Positions 33,751 through 42,506 are shown, numbered from the stretch's first letter. The stretch: 64,000 bases of DNA from Rhodospirillaceae bacterium (GCA_002706405.1 PALN01000084.1:25136-89135); one strand, 5' to 3'. Numbers and translations: made by a program. The notes: a model not told the origin generated them from the sequence alone.

Positions 33751-34734
33751 CTATTTCCCGTTGCGCTGAATCTTGCGCCACTTGGCGACGTTGCGGTTGT
33801 GCTCCGCGAGCGTTCTCGCAAAGGCGTGGCCACCCGTGCCATCGGCGACGAAGTAAAGATCCTTGGTCGCTTCCGGATGCAGCACCGCCGTGATCGCCGC
33901 CAAACCCGGATTGGCGATTGGGGTCGGCGGCAAGCCGGCGACGGCGTAGGTGTTCCAAGGCGTGGGGGTGTCCAGGTCGGCGCGGGTCAGCTCGCGCCCC
34001 AAGGGCGCCTTGCCCTCGGTAATGCCGTAGATCACCGTCGGATCGGATTGCAGCTTCATGCCGCGCTTCAACCGGTTGAGGAACACGCCCGCAACCCGCG
34101 CGCGTTCCGCCTTAACGCCCGTTTCCTTTTCGACGATGGAGGCCAGGACCAAGGCTTCCTCCGGGCTGTTCAGGGGCAGGTCCGCGTCCCGCCCGGCCCA
34201 GGCCTTGGCCAGGGCCGCCTCCATGGCCTGTTCCATGCGGCGCACGGCCTGCACCTTGGTGTCGTAGTAGGCGTAATGATAGGTCTCGGGCAGCAGACGA
34301 CCCTCGTCCGGCGGCGCCGGTAGCGGGCCCATGAGGCCTTCCGCCTGGGCGACGATCTCAAGGGCCTCCGTCACGGTCAGCCCTTCGGGAATGGTGAACG
34401 TGCGGACCACCGTCTCGCCCCTGGTCAGCACGTCGAGCACGCCGGTCATGCTGGCCCGAGCGGGAATGCGAAATTCGCCCGATTTCAAGGCACGGTCCGC
34501 CCCGGCCAGGCGGCCGGCGAGACGGAACAGCATGTCCGAGCGCACAATGCCGCGTTGAACAAGGCTCTTGGCAATGGCCTGGATATGGCTGCCCGGCGGA
34601 ATCAGGACGACTTCGTCCGTCGCATGCGGCCCGTCCCGAGAAATCTGTTTGGACAGCCACAGCCAGCCGCCGCCCGCCGCCACGGCGGTGAGCAGGCAAA
34701 GAACCAGAACGGCGCGGAAAAGTCTGCGGGTCAT
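33751..34734 (-). CDS. mltG: Endolytic peptidoglycan transglycosylase MltG
   Basis: A 327-residue protein anchored by one N-terminal membrane segment (LFRAVLVLCLLTAVAAGGGW). The periplasmic part has a LysM-like region and the YceG/MltG catalytic core, with the glutamate in LASIVEKETG and the following LKRGMKLQSDPTVIYGI block. It cleaves nascent glycan strands and sets glycan length. It begins 14 bases after fabF on the same strand, so it belongs to the fatty-acid block transcript. Its expected next neighbour yicC is displaced by two opposite-strand SDR genes. Confidence 0.92.
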   Translation of the reverse strand: MTRRLFRAVLVLCLLTAVAAGGGWLWLSKQISRDGPHATDEVVLIPPGSHIQAIAKSLVQRGIVRSDMLFRLAGRLAGADRALKSGEFRIPARASMTGVLDVLTRGETVVRTFTIPEGLTVTEALEIVAQAEGLMGPLPAPPDEGRLLPETYHYAYYDTKVQAVRRMEQAMEAALAKAWAGRDADLPLNSPEEALVLASIVEKETGVKAERARVAGVFLNRLKRGMKLQSDPTVIYGITEGKAPLGRELTRADLDTPTPWNTYAVAGLPPTPIANPGLAAITAVLHPEATKDLYFVADGTGGHAFARTLAEHNRNVAKWRKIQRNGK

Positions 34735-34748
34735 ACCGCGACTTTAAA

Positions 34749-36014
34749 TCAGTCGTAGGCCTTGAACACCAAAGAAGCGTTCGTGCCGCCGAAGCCGAAG
34801 GAGTTGGACAGCGCCGCGCGAACCTTGCGTTCCTTGGGCTGGTGCGGCACCAGATCGACGCCCAGACAGGCCTCGGACGGGTTGTCCAGGTTCAAGGTCG
34901 GCGGTACCACGCCGTTGTTCATGGCGAGGATCGAATAGATCGCCTCGACCGCACCGGCCGCGCCCAACAGATGGCCGACGGCGGATTTGGTCGACGACAT
35001 GGAAACCCCGTCGATCGCATTGCCGAACACGCGCTTGATGGCGCCCAACTCGATCTCGTCACCCAGCGGCGTCGAGGTTCCGTGGGCGTTCACGTAATCG
35101 ATGTCTTCCGGGTTCATGCCGGCCCGTTTCAGGGCCGCCTGCATGCAACGGAAGGCACCGTCGCCGTCCGCCGCCGGGGCCGTGATGTGATGGGCATCGC
35201 CCGACATCCCGTAACCGATGATTTCGGCGTAAATCTTGGCACCGCGCTTCTTGGCGTGCTCCAGTTCCTCAAGCACCACCACGCCGGCGCCGTCACCCAT
35301 GACGAAGCCGTCCCGGTCCTTGTCCCAAGGGCGGGACGCCTTTTCCGGCGTATCGTTGAAGCCGGTGGAAAGGGCCCGCGCCGCACAGAAGCCGGCAACG
35401 CCGAGCGGGCAGATCGCCGCCTCGGCCCCGCCGGCAACCATCACATCGGCGTCTTCCCACATGATGATGCGGGCCGCGTCGCCGATGGCATGGGCACCTG
35501 TCGAACAGGCCGTCACGACGGCATGATTAGGGCCTTTGAAACCGTAGCGAATCGACAAATGCCCGGACACGAGATTGATCAGGCTTGCCGGAATGAAAAA
35601 CGGGCTGAGACGCCGGGCCCGGCCTTCGTGCACGGTAATCGCACCACCGGCGATTTCCGGCAGGCCACCGATGCCTGAGCCGATCAGAACGCCGGTCTTC
35701 CAGCGGTCCTCATCGGCGTCCGGCTTCCAGCCCGAATCCTCGACCGCCTGAATGGCCGCGGCCATGCCGTAGATGATGAACGTATCCATCCGGCGCTGGT
35801 CTTTGCTCGGCACCCAGGCTTCGGCATCAAACGTGCCGTCGGTGCCGTCGCCGACGGGCACGGTGCCGCCGATCTTGGCCGGCAGATCGTATTCGTCAAA
35901 GCCTTCGAGCTTGCGAATACCCGATTGCCCCGCCAGCAGGCGCGACCAGTTGTGGTCGACCCCTGTGCCGAGGGAATTGACGATACCCAGTCCGGTAACG
36001 ACGACACGTCTCAT
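34749..36014 (-). CDS. fabF: Beta-ketoacyl-ACP synthase II
   Basis: A 421-residue condensing enzyme that elongates acyl-ACP with malonyl-ACP. The catalytic Cys-His-His triad is visible: Cys in VVTACSTGAHAIG, His in NAHGTSTPLGD, and His in KSAVGHLLGAAGAVE. It starts RRVVVTGLGIVNSLG, as expected. It follows acpP after 79 bases that hold a GC-rich hairpin, and is followed by mltG after 14 bases. Length is normal. Confidence 0.95.
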   Translation of the reverse strand: MRRVVVTGLGIVNSLGTGVDHNWSRLLAGQSGIRKLEGFDEYDLPAKIGGTVPVGDGTDGTFDAEAWVPSKDQRRMDTFIIYGMAAAIQAVEDSGWKPDADEDRWKTGVLIGSGIGGLPEIAGGAITVHEGRARRLSPFFIPASLINLVSGHLSIRYGFKGPNHAVVTACSTGAHAIGDAARIIMWEDADVMVAGGAEAAICPLGVAGFCAARALSTGFNDTPEKASRPWDKDRDGFVMGDGAGVVVLEELEHAKKRGAKIYAEIIGYGMSGDAHHITAPAADGDGAFRCMQAALKRAGMNPEDIDYVNAHGTSTPLGDEIELGAIKRVFGNAIDGVSMSSTKSAVGHLLGAAGAVEAIYSILAMNNGVVPPTLNLDNPSEACLGVDLVPHQPKERKVRAALSNSFGFGGTNASLVFKAYD

Positions 36015-36042
36015 GTGCGCTTATCTCATCAGGCCGCACGAA

Positions 36043-36069
36043 CGCCCGGACCCCCGAAGGGGGCGGGCG
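36043..36069 (-). other. GC-rich hairpin between acpP and fabF
   Basis: CGCCCG arms enclose an inner CCCC-TTCG-GGGG stem-loop on the minus strand. There is no T-run after it, so it may act as a processing or attenuation element that lets acpP be made in excess over fabF. That role is inference. Confidence 0.4.
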
Positions 36070-36093
36070 CAAGTGGGACGAAATCGAGCAGGA

Positions 36094-36327
36094 TTACTGC
36101 TGCGATTCGATGAAGGTGACGGCGTCCTTAATGGTCAGGATCTTCTCGGCGGCGTCATCGGGAATTTCGATGCCGAACTCTTCCTCGAATGCCATGACCA
36201 GCTCCACCGTGTCGAGGCTGTCCGCGCCCAGATCGTCGATAAAGCTCGCGTTTTCAACAACTTTGGCTTCATCCACACCGAGGTGGTCGTGGACGATCTT
36301 CTTTACGCGTTCAGCAACATCACTCAT
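36094..36327 (-). CDS. acpP: Acyl carrier protein
   Basis: A 77-residue acidic carrier protein for fatty-acid synthesis. The phosphopantetheine attachment serine is in [10 protein letters not shown], and the flanking DLGVDEAKV and [11 protein letters not shown] stretches are canonical. The ATG at 36327 has AGGGGAA upstream. A promoter-like pair lies just upstream, so in addition to read-through from fabG the gene probably has its own start. Confidence 0.97.
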   Translation of the reverse strand: MSDVAERVKKIVHDHLGVDEAKVVENASFIDDLGADSLDTVELVMAFEEEFGIEIPDDAAEKILTIKDAVTFIESQQ

Positions 36328-36352
36328 ATCGATTCCCCTGTTGATTCCCCAT

Positions 36353-36381
36353 TGTATAGATCAGGAAATAAAGGTTGAAAT
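36353..36381 (-). promoter_or_regulatory. Predicted acpP promoter
   Basis: On the minus strand TTCAAC (36381-36376) and TACAAT (36358-36353) are 17 bases apart in the 184-base fabG-acpP gap. The implied start near 36346 leaves a leader of about 20 bases with a good ribosome site. Confidence 0.5.
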
Positions 36382-36511
36382 TCTGACGGTGGCGGCGGGA
36401 TTTAGGGGGTCCCGGACCAAGTTCGCCCGCTTCCTATCACATATCGAACGCGTTTGACCAGCCACCTCTACATACCATTGTTCACACCCTCTTGAGGGTT
36501 GGAATTCAGGC

Positions 36512-37249
36512 TCAGATCATGGCCATCCCGCCGTTGACATGGATTGTCTGCCCCGTGACGTAGGCGGCTTCGTCGCTGGCCAGGAAAAGGGCGGCGGCGG
36601 CGATTTCGTCCGACGTGCCCATGCGGCCTGCGGGAATCGCCCCCATGATGCCTTCCTTCTGGGCGTCGGTCAGTTCGTCGGTCATCGCCGTCTGGATGAA
36701 GCCCGGCGCGATGCAATTGACCGTGATTCCCCGCGCCGCCACTTCCTGCGCCAGTGATTTGGACATGCCGATCATGCCGGCCTTGGACGCCGCGTAATTG
36801 GCCTGTCCCGCGTTGCCGGTCACACCGACAATGGACGTGATGCCGATGATTCGGCCCAGGCGCTTCTTCATCATTCCGCGCAGAACCGCCCGTGACAGGC
36901 GAAACGCAGCCGTCAGGTTCACGTCGATGACCTGCTGCCAGTCTTCGTCCTTCATGCGCATCATCAAGGTATCGCGGGTCAGGCCCGCGTTGTTGACCAG
37001 GATGTCGATGCCACCCATGGCGGATTCGGCCTCGGCGGCGAGCTTGTCCGTACCTTCGGCCGACGACAGGTCGGCAGGCAGGACATGGGCGCGCGCGCCC
37101 AGTTCCTTGGCCAGCGGCTCCAGGGCATCCACCCGGCGCCCCGACAGCCCGACATCGGCCCCCGCGTCATGCAGCGCGCGGGCGATGGCCCCGCCGATGC
37201 CGCCCGAAGCCCCGGTCACCAGGGCCGTTTTTCCCGTAAGATCGAACAT
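36512..37249 (-). CDS. fabG: 3-oxoacyl-ACP reductase
   Basis: A 245-residue SDR that reduces 3-oxoacyl-ACP with NADPH in fatty-acid elongation. The cofactor motif TGASGGIGG, DILVNNAG, the catalytic YAASK and the C-terminal YVTGQTIHVNGGMAMI are all present. The position between fabD and acpP confirms FabG and not a generic SDR. It starts 38 bases after fabD. Length is exactly as expected. Confidence 0.95.
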   Translation of the reverse strand: MFDLTGKTALVTGASGGIGGAIARALHDAGADVGLSGRRVDALEPLAKELGARAHVLPADLSSAEGTDKLAAEAESAMGGIDILVNNAGLTRDTLMMRMKDEDWQQVIDVNLTAAFRLSRAVLRGMMKKRLGRIIGITSIVGVTGNAGQANYAASKAGMIGMSKSLAQEVAARGITVNCIAPGFIQTAMTDELTDAQKEGIMGAIPAGRMGTSDEIAAAALFLASDEAAYVTGQTIHVNGGMAMI

Positions 37250-37287
37250 CGCGGTTTCCTCTTTCCCCTATGTTAAAGCAGCCAGCG

Positions 37288-38247
37288 TCACAGCGAAGCC
37301 AGAAACGCCTCGACCTCGTCCGGCGTGCCCACGTTCTGGACGGTCAGATCACGGTCGATGCGGCGTGCCAGACCGGCCAGGATTTTGCCCGAGCCGATCT
37401 CGACCAGGGTGTCGATGCCCTGGGCCTTCAACTGCTGAATGCTCTCCCGCCAACGCACCATACCGGTCACCTGTTCGACCAGAAGACGCTTGATCTCGGC
37501 CGGATCCTCGACCGGCGCGGCGGTGATGTTGGCCATCACCGGGGCGGCCGGAGCATTGATCTGCACAGCCCCCAAAGCCGCGTCCATGGCGTCGGCGGCG
37601 GGCTGCATCAGCGCGCAATGGAACGGGGCGGACACCGGCAGCAGGACAGCGCGCTTGGCGCCCGCCTCCTTGGCCAGGTCGCAGGCTCGCTCGACCGCGG
37701 CGGTCGAGCCGGAGATCACGATCTGGCCCGGCGCGTTGTCGTTGCCGGCCTGGCAGACCTCGCCCTCCGTGGCGCCCGGGGCGGCCATGGCGTCGGCGCA
37801 GACCTTTTCCACCGCGTCCATTTCCAGGCCCATGAGCGCCGCCATGGCGCCCTGGCCCACGGGCACGGCCTTCTGCATTTCCGTGCCGCGCGTCTTGAGA
37901 AGGCGCGCCGTATCGGCCAGCGAGAAAGACCCGGCGGCGGCCAGGGCCGAATATTCGCCCAGCGAATGGCCGGCCACGAAGTCGGCCTGTGCCTTGATGT
38001 CGAAACCGCCTTCCGCGCGCAGCACGGCGAGAACGGCCAGACTGGCCGTCATGATCGCGGGCTGGGCGTTGGCCGTCAGGGTCAGGTCATCCTCCGGCCC
38101 CTCGAACATGATCTTGGAAAGTTTCTGCTTCAGGGTTTCATCCACTTCCTCGTGGACTTCGCGGGCGGCGGCGAAGGCATCATAGATGTCCTTACCCATG
38201 CCCACGGTCTGGGACCCTTGCCCCGGAAAAATCAGCGCGCGTGCCAT
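37288..38247 (-). CDS. fabD: Malonyl-CoA:ACP transacylase
   Basis: A 319-residue enzyme that transfers malonyl groups from CoA to ACP. It starts ALIFPGQGSQTVGMG, carries the active-site serine in VAGHSLGEYSALAA and the late HCALMQPA segment with the catalytic histidine. It is the first gene of the minus-strand block fabD-fabG-acpP-fabF-mltG. A perfect TTGACA lies 63 bases upstream. It is divergent from the rpsF operon. Confidence 0.95.
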   Translation of the reverse strand: MARALIFPGQGSQTVGMGKDIYDAFAAAREVHEEVDETLKQKLSKIMFEGPEDDLTLTANAQPAIMTASLAVLAVLRAEGGFDIKAQADFVAGHSLGEYSALAAAGSFSLADTARLLKTRGTEMQKAVPVGQGAMAALMGLEMDAVEKVCADAMAAPGATEGEVCQAGNDNAPGQIVISGSTAAVERACDLAKEAGAKRAVLLPVSAPFHCALMQPAADAMDAALGAVQINAPAAPVMANITAAPVEDPAEIKRLLVEQVTGMVRWRESIQQLKAQGIDTLVEIGSGKILAGLARRIDRDLTVQNVGTPDEVEAFLASL

Positions 38248-38286
38248 GAAAGCGACTGTGCTCCCTTCGTTGAATTGGGGCGAGAG

Positions 38287-38315
38287 GTATTGCCGCCCCG
38301 CCCCTGGACTGTCAA
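38287..38315 (-). promoter_or_regulatory. Candidate fabD promoter
   Basis: On the minus strand a perfect TTGACA (38315-38310) is followed after 17 bases by CAATAC (38292-38287). The -35 match is excellent but the -10 is poor, so the call is tentative. Confidence 0.35.
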
Positions 38316-38387
38316 GGGCGCAGGACGAGGGTAGCCGGTGGGCGCCCGCCCCTCAACATCTGCTTGAAACGCTGAATTTCTGCCTGC

Positions 38388-38415
38388 TTGCGCGGTTTCC
38401 GGGAATGTGTATAGT
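38388..38415 (+). promoter_or_regulatory. Predicted promoter of the rpsF-rpsR-rplI operon
   Basis: TTGCGC (38388-38393) and TATAGT (38410-38415) are 16 bases apart, the best-placed promoter in the 272-base fabD/rpsF divergent gap. The implied start near 38421 yields a leader of about 100 bases. Confidence 0.55.
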
Positions 38416-38424
38416 GCGCCGCCT

Positions 38425-38493
38425 CGGGGCAAATTCCCCGACCTCCTTGTCGGTCAGGAAACGTGTATGGCCGGCTATGTCCCCATGGTGGGG
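38425..38493 (+). promoter_or_regulatory. Structured leader of rpsF, possible ribosomal-protein autoregulation
   Basis: Three hairpins can be drawn: CGGGG/CCCCG (38425-38440), CCGAC/GTCGG (38438-38453, mutually exclusive with the first) and CCCC/GGGG (38481-38493) close to the ribosome site. In many bacteria the S6:S18 dimer binds an rpsF leader and represses translation. I could not match the precise conserved S6:S18 RNA motif by eye, so binding is a hypothesis. Confidence 0.35.
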
Positions 38494-38519
38494 GCTGAGA
38501 CAAGCCAAAGGGAGCTTAT

Positions 38520-38969
38520 ATGCCTTATTACGAAAGCGTGTTTATCGCGCGACCCGACATCTCGTCCGCACAGGTCGACGGTCTGGTCGAACTCTTCGAA
38601 AAAGCCATCGCCGGCGGCGGCGGCAGCATCCAGAAGAAAGAATACTGGGGGCTGCGCAACCTTGCCTATCGGATCAAGAAGAACCGCAAGGGCCACTACA
38701 TGCTCATGAACATCGATGCGCCGGCCGATGCCGTCGCCGAGATGGAGCGCCAGATGCGGATCAACGAAGACGTCATGCGTCACATGACCCTGCGCGTCGA
38801 CGAACTTGAAGAAGGCCCGTCGATCATCATTCAGAATAAGGACCGCGGCGACGAACGTCCGCGCCGGGGCCCGCGCCCTGACCGTGGTGACCGTCCCGAC
38901 CGTGGCCCGCGCCCTGATTCCGATGGTGGCGACTCCAGTCGCAACCGTGACAAAGGAGACGACGCATGA
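38520..38969 (+). CDS. rpsF: 30S ribosomal protein S6
   Basis: A 149-residue small-subunit protein that binds S18. The start [20 protein letters not shown] and the [19 protein letters not shown] core are diagnostic. After about residue 105 there is a charged tail of some 40 residues (repeated [15 protein letters not shown] units), which is a common but variable extension in alphaproteobacteria. It has a good AAAGGGAGC ribosome site and overlaps rpsR by four bases (ATGA). Confidence 0.96.
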   Translation: MPYYESVFIARPDISSAQVDGLVELFEKAIAGGGGSIQKKEYWGLRNLAYRIKKNRKGHYMLMNIDAPADAVAEMERQMRINEDVMRHMTLRVDELEEGPSIIIQNKDRGDERPRRGPRPDRGDRPDRGPRPDSDGGDSSRNRDKGDDA

Positions 38970-39226
38970 GTGAAGAAACCGCAAAGCCCGCTGGCCGGAG
39001 TGCCCGGCCGGTCTTCAATCGGCGCCGCAAAAGCTGCCCGTTTGCCGGACCGAACGGCCCGAAGATCGATTACAAGGATACGCGCCTGCTGGGCCGCTTC
39101 ATTTCCGAACGCGGAAAGATCGTCCCCTCGCGTATTACAGCCGTTTCCAACAAGAAACAGCGTGAACTTGCCAAAGCCATCAAACAAGCCCGCTTCCTTG
39201 CCTTGCTTCCCTACGTGGTGAAGTAA
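38966..39226 (+). CDS. rpsR: 30S ribosomal protein S18
   Basis: An 86-residue protein with the S18 core [50 protein letters not shown] and the usual C-terminal [10 protein letters not shown] single cysteine remains in the KSCPF site. Translation is coupled to rpsF through the ATGA overlap, matching the S6:S18 heterodimer on the ribosome platform. Confidence 0.96.
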   Translation: MSEETAKPAGRSARPVFNRRRKSCPFAGPNGPKIDYKDTRLLGRFISERGKIVPSRITAVSNKKQRELAKAIKQARFLALLPYVVK

Positions 39227-39235
39227 CTGCTAACC

Positions 39236-39256
39236 GTGCCCCGCGAAACGGGGCAC
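39236..39256 (+). other. Perfect hairpin between rpsR and the DUF2232 gene
   Basis: GTGCCCCG and CGGGGCAC flank a five-base loop ten bases after the rpsR stop. No T-run follows. It could lower read-through from the ribosomal genes into the membrane-protein gene or protect the upstream mRNA end. Confidence 0.5.
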
Positions 39257-39277
39257 GGAACAGGGATACTTAAGCCG

Positions 39278-40228
39278 ATGCCGAAATCGTACCTGATCGC
39301 CATCTGTGCAGGTCTTTTAAGCCTGGTGGCGGCCATGCCGGCCCTGAACGGCGCCCCCGGTGGGCTGTTGCTGTTCTATGTTGCCGCTTTGCCCATCTAC
39401 CTGACCGGTTTCGCCTATGGCGTGACGGCGGGCACGGTGGCAACCTTAAGCGGTTTCGTCGCGGCATTGGTTTTGGGCGGCGTGCTGGTGGCCGGGGTGT
39501 TCGCCCTGGTCCACCTGCTGCCGGCCTGGGCTGTGATCCGGCACGCCATGCTTCAGCGCCAAGCCCCCGACGGCCATACCGAATGGATGGCCCCGGGCCC
39601 GATCGTCGCCGGCCTGTCCGGCATGGCGGGATCGCTGATGCTTCTGGCTGGTTTGGTGTTCATCGCCAACGGCACGGGTCTCAGCATCATCGTCACCGAC
39701 CGCCTGTCTGAAGTCCTGGCCGCCATGGCTCCGGACATGCCGCAGGCGATGCGTGACGAGATGGTGCAGCTTTACAGCCCGCTGCTGCCGGCATCCTTGG
39801 GATCAAGCTGGATCATCATGGCCATGATCAGCGCGGCCGTGGCGCAGTCCTTCCTGGCACGGATCGGGCGTAACCTGCGCCCGACGCCGCGTTATGCCAA
39901 TTTGGTCCTGCCGGAATGGATTTCCTGGGCCTTGGTCGGGGCGGCTTTGGTGTCCCTGGTGGCGAGCGGCGAACTTCAGTTCCTTGCCCGCAATCTGACC
40001 CTGGCTTTGGCCGTGCCGTTTTTCCTTTTGGGCCTTGCCGTCATCCATCATTGGGCACGGCGGGTCCGGCACGGGGGCTTCGCCCTGGTGGCTATCTACT
40101 TTCTAATTTTCGTTGTCGGTTGGGCCGGTCTTCTTGTGACCGCGGCAATCGGCGTCCTGGAACAATGGGGTGGCATCCGCCATCGGCTGATCGGCCCCGC
40201 AGGCGGCAACCCGCCGCATGATGATTGA
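39278..40228 (+). CDS. DUF2232 integral membrane protein
   Basis: A 316-residue polytopic protein with about eight hydrophobic segments, related to the DUF2232 (YybS-like) membrane family. Members often lie between rpsR and rplI, exactly as here, but the function is unknown. The ATG at 39278 is chosen because it gives a membrane-protein N-terminus (KSYLIAICAGLLSLVAAMPA) and places the hairpin at 39236-39256 outside the coding region; an in-frame GTG at 39236 is the alternative. rplI follows after 15 bases. Confidence 0.8.
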   Translation: MPKSYLIAICAGLLSLVAAMPALNGAPGGLLLFYVAALPIYLTGFAYGVTAGTVATLSGFVAALVLGGVLVAGVFALVHLLPAWAVIRHAMLQRQAPDGHTEWMAPGPIVAGLSGMAGSLMLLAGLVFIANGTGLSIIVTDRLSEVLAAMAPDMPQAMRDEMVQLYSPLLPASLGSSWIIMAMISAAVAQSFLARIGRNLRPTPRYANLVLPEWISWALVGAALVSLVASGELQFLARNLTLALAVPFFLLGLAVIHHWARRVRHGGFALVAIYFLIFVVGWAGLLVTAAIGVLEQWGGIRHRLIGPAGGNPPHDD

Positions 40229-40243
40229 GTAGGAGAGATCGCA

Positions 40244-40993
40244 ATGGACGTGATCCTGTTGGAACGTATTGAGAAACTGGGCCAGATGGGCGACGTGGTG
40301 AAGGTCAAAGCCGGCTTTGCCCGCAATTACCTGCTGCCCCAGCAGAAGGCGCTGCGCGCGACGGAAGAAAACAAGCGCGTGTTCGAAGCCCAGAAGGCGC
40401 AGCTTGAAACCCAGAACCTGGAATCCCGCAAGGAAGCGGAAGCCGTCGCCACCAAGATGGACGGCACCAAGGTCATCCTGATCCGTCAGGCCGGTGAAGC
40501 CGGTCAGTTGTACGGTTCGGTCAATGCCCGCGATGTCACCGAGGCTCTGGATGCCGCCGGCTTCACCGTCGCCCGCCGTCAGGTCGAACTGGCCCGCCCG
40601 ATCAAGAACCTGGGCCTGCACGACGTGATCGTGCGCCTGCACCCGGAAGTCACGGTGACCATCACCGCCAACGTCGCCCGGACCCCGGACGAAGCCCAGG
40701 TCCAGTCCGATACGGGCATGGCCCTGGTCGGTGAAGACGCCAAGGAAGCCGCTGATCTCGCGGCCGAAGCGGCCGAAGCCGTGGCCGCCCAGGCGGATGC
40801 CGTGTTCGAGGAAGACGTCGCCGGTGAGGCCGTTGCCGAAGCCGCCGAAGACGCCGCCGACGAAGCCGCGGCCGCCGCCAAGGACAAGGCGGACGCGGAA
40901 GCCCGGGCCCTCGCGGCCGCTGCCGCTGCGGAAGCCGCCGCTGCCGCCGCCGCCGAAGCGCCGGCCGAAGACGCGAGCGACGAAGACAAATAA
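40244..40993 (+). CDS. rplI: 50S ribosomal protein L9 with long Ala/Glu tail
   Basis: L9 is a two-domain 23S-rRNA-binding protein. The N-terminal domain ([34 protein letters not shown]) and the C-terminal domain (to about residue 150) are normal. A tail of roughly 95 residues follows, made almost only of Ala, Glu, Asp and a few Lys, so the protein is 249 residues against the usual 150 or so. The tail keeps the frame and ends just before a terminator, so it is not a frameshift artefact. Its role is unknown. It is the last gene of the rpsF operon. Confidence 0.95.
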   Translation: MDVILLERIEKLGQMGDVVKVKAGFARNYLLPQQKALRATEENKRVFEAQKAQLETQNLESRKEAEAVATKMDGTKVILIRQAGEAGQLYGSVNARDVTEALDAAGFTVARRQVELARPIKNLGLHDVIVRLHPEVTVTITANVARTPDEAQVQSDTGMALVGEDAKEAADLAAEAAEAVAAQADAVFEEDVAGEAVAEAAEDAADEAAAAAKDKADAEARALAAAAAAEAAAAAAAEAPAEDASDEDK

Positions 40994-41033
40994 ACCGCGC
41001 CCGCATATCCGCGGACAAACGGTTCAAGAAGAA

Positions 41034-41060
41034 GGCGGCCCGCACGGGGCCGCCTTTTTT
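41034..41060 (+). terminator. Rho-independent terminator of the rpsF-rplI operon
   Basis: GGCGGCCC pairs with GGGCCGCC around a five-base loop and is followed by six Ts, about 40 bases after the rplI stop codon. Confidence 0.9.
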
Positions 41061-41210
41061 CGTGCCCAAGCGGCGGGGAACGGGACCACAGGGCGGATTG
41101 ACTCCATCGGCAATTTTTAGAACAATTATAAAGTACCACGGTTGCTTTCGCGTTTAAGGAAACGCCCAGGGGTAAGAACGTGCATTCCTGCCCCAGGGGG
41201 GAAGGTGGAT

Positions 41211-42455
41211 ATGCTGTTCGCGCATGTACTTCGCCATATCGTCCAGACCGGCAGACTGACAGCCATCGACGCGCACGGACGGGAACATGTGTTTTCCGGG
41301 TCACCGGGCGCCAATCTGACCATCCGGTTTCACGACCCATCGCTCCATTGGAAGCTGTTCTTCAACCCGGCCCTGTACCTGGGCGAAGCCTATATGGACG
41401 GCACGTTCACGGTCGAGGACGGCACGATCTTCGATTTTCTGGACTTCATCACCTTCAACATGGAACGCAGCGGCGAACACCCGATGATGGCTTGGGTCGC
41501 CGCCGCCGATACCTTGTTCCGCCGCCTGCAGCAGTACAATCCCGCATCACGGGCGCGGAAGAACGTGGCCCATCATTACGACCTCAACGGGCGGCTCTAC
41601 GAGCTGTTCCTGGATCGTGACCGCCAGTATTCCTGCGCCTACTTCCAGAGCCCGCAGGACAGCCTGGACACGGCACAACTGAACAAGAAGCGCCACCTGG
41701 CCGCCAAGCTGATGATCAAGCCCGGCATGAAGGTCCTGGATATCGGTTGCGGCTGGGGCGGGCTGGGGCTCTATCTGGCCGGCGAACTGGACGCCCAGGT
41801 CACGGGCCTGACCCTGTCGACGGAGCAGTTGGGCGTGGCGCGGGAAAGGGCGGCCAAGGCGGGCTTGTCCGACCGCGCCCAGTTCCATCTGCGCGACTAC
41901 CGGGAACAGACGGGGACGTTCGACCGGATCGTGTCCGTCGGCATGTTCGAACACGTCGGCATCACCCATTTCAAAGAATACTTCCAAACCGTGCGAAACC
42001 TTCTGACCGAGGACGGCGTGGCGCTGATCCACACCATCGGGCGGTCGGAAGTCCCGCGCGCCACCAATCCCTGGATCCGCAAGTACATCTTCCCCGGCGG
42101 CTATGTCCCGGCCCTGTCCGAGGTCATGCACAACATCGAGCAGACGCGCCTCATCACCACCGATGTGGAAATCCTGCGCCTGCACTACGCCGAAACCCTG
42201 AAGCACTGGCGCGCGCGCTTCCAGAAGCGGCGCGACGAGGCCAAGGAGATCTATGACGAGCGTTTCTGCCGCATGTGGGAATACTACCTGGCAGCCAGCG
42301 AATGCTCGTTCCGCAACATGGACAACGTGGTGTTCCAGATCCAGTTGACAAAAAAGCGCGACGTGCTGCCGCTGACCCGCGATTACATCACCGAATGGGA
42401 GAAGCGGACGAATCGCCGGCAAAAGGCATCAACCCGCGACGGCGCCGCCGCCTGA
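41211..42455 (+). CDS. cfa: Cyclopropane-fatty-acyl-phospholipid synthase family protein
   Basis: A 414-residue SAM-dependent enzyme that adds a methylene bridge to unsaturated acyl chains of membrane lipids. The N-terminal substrate domain (to about 125) includes LYLGEAYMDGTF. The methyltransferase domain has HHYDLNGRLYELFLD, the SAM motif VLDIGCGWGGLGLYLA, GLTLSTEQLG and MFEHVGITHFKEYF. The ATG at 41211 follows GAAGGTGG; the open frame extends 23 codons further without a good site. It lies after the rplI terminator and has its own AT-rich upstream region, so it is probably transcribed alone. Confidence 0.9.
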   Translation: MLFAHVLRHIVQTGRLTAIDAHGREHVFSGSPGANLTIRFHDPSLHWKLFFNPALYLGEAYMDGTFTVEDGTIFDFLDFITFNMERSGEHPMMAWVAAADTLFRRLQQYNPASRARKNVAHHYDLNGRLYELFLDRDRQYSCAYFQSPQDSLDTAQLNKKRHLAAKLMIKPGMKVLDIGCGWGGLGLYLAGELDAQVTGLTLSTEQLGVARERAAKAGLSDRAQFHLRDYREQTGTFDRIVSVGMFEHVGITHFKEYFQTVRNLLTEDGVALIHTIGRSEVPRATNPWIRKYIFPGGYVPALSEVMHNIEQTRLITTDVEILRLHYAETLKHWRARFQKRRDEAKEIYDERFCRMWEYYLAASECSFRNMDNVVFQIQLTKKRDVLPLTRDYITEWEKRTNRRQKASTRDGAAA

Positions 42456-42506
42456 CCGGCTGGCCCAAGGCCGCGCCTGGGCTGGCGTTCGGCGCGTGCC
42501 TTGAAT

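Noticed and set aside
36468..36511. Inverted repeat ACCCTC/GAGGGT after fabG as a terminator
   Set aside because: The loop is only two bases and no T-run follows; read-through to acpP is likely.
40740..40993. Frameshift or assembly error extending rplI
   Set aside because: The tail keeps the frame, has a consistent acidic alanine-rich composition and is followed at normal distance by a strong terminator, so it looks genuine.
41077..41130. GGAAC and AT-rich boxes before cfa as an EcfG or sigma-70 promoter
   Set aside because: The GGAAC lacks a correctly spaced second box, and TTGACT is too far (21 bases) from the best -10 candidate.
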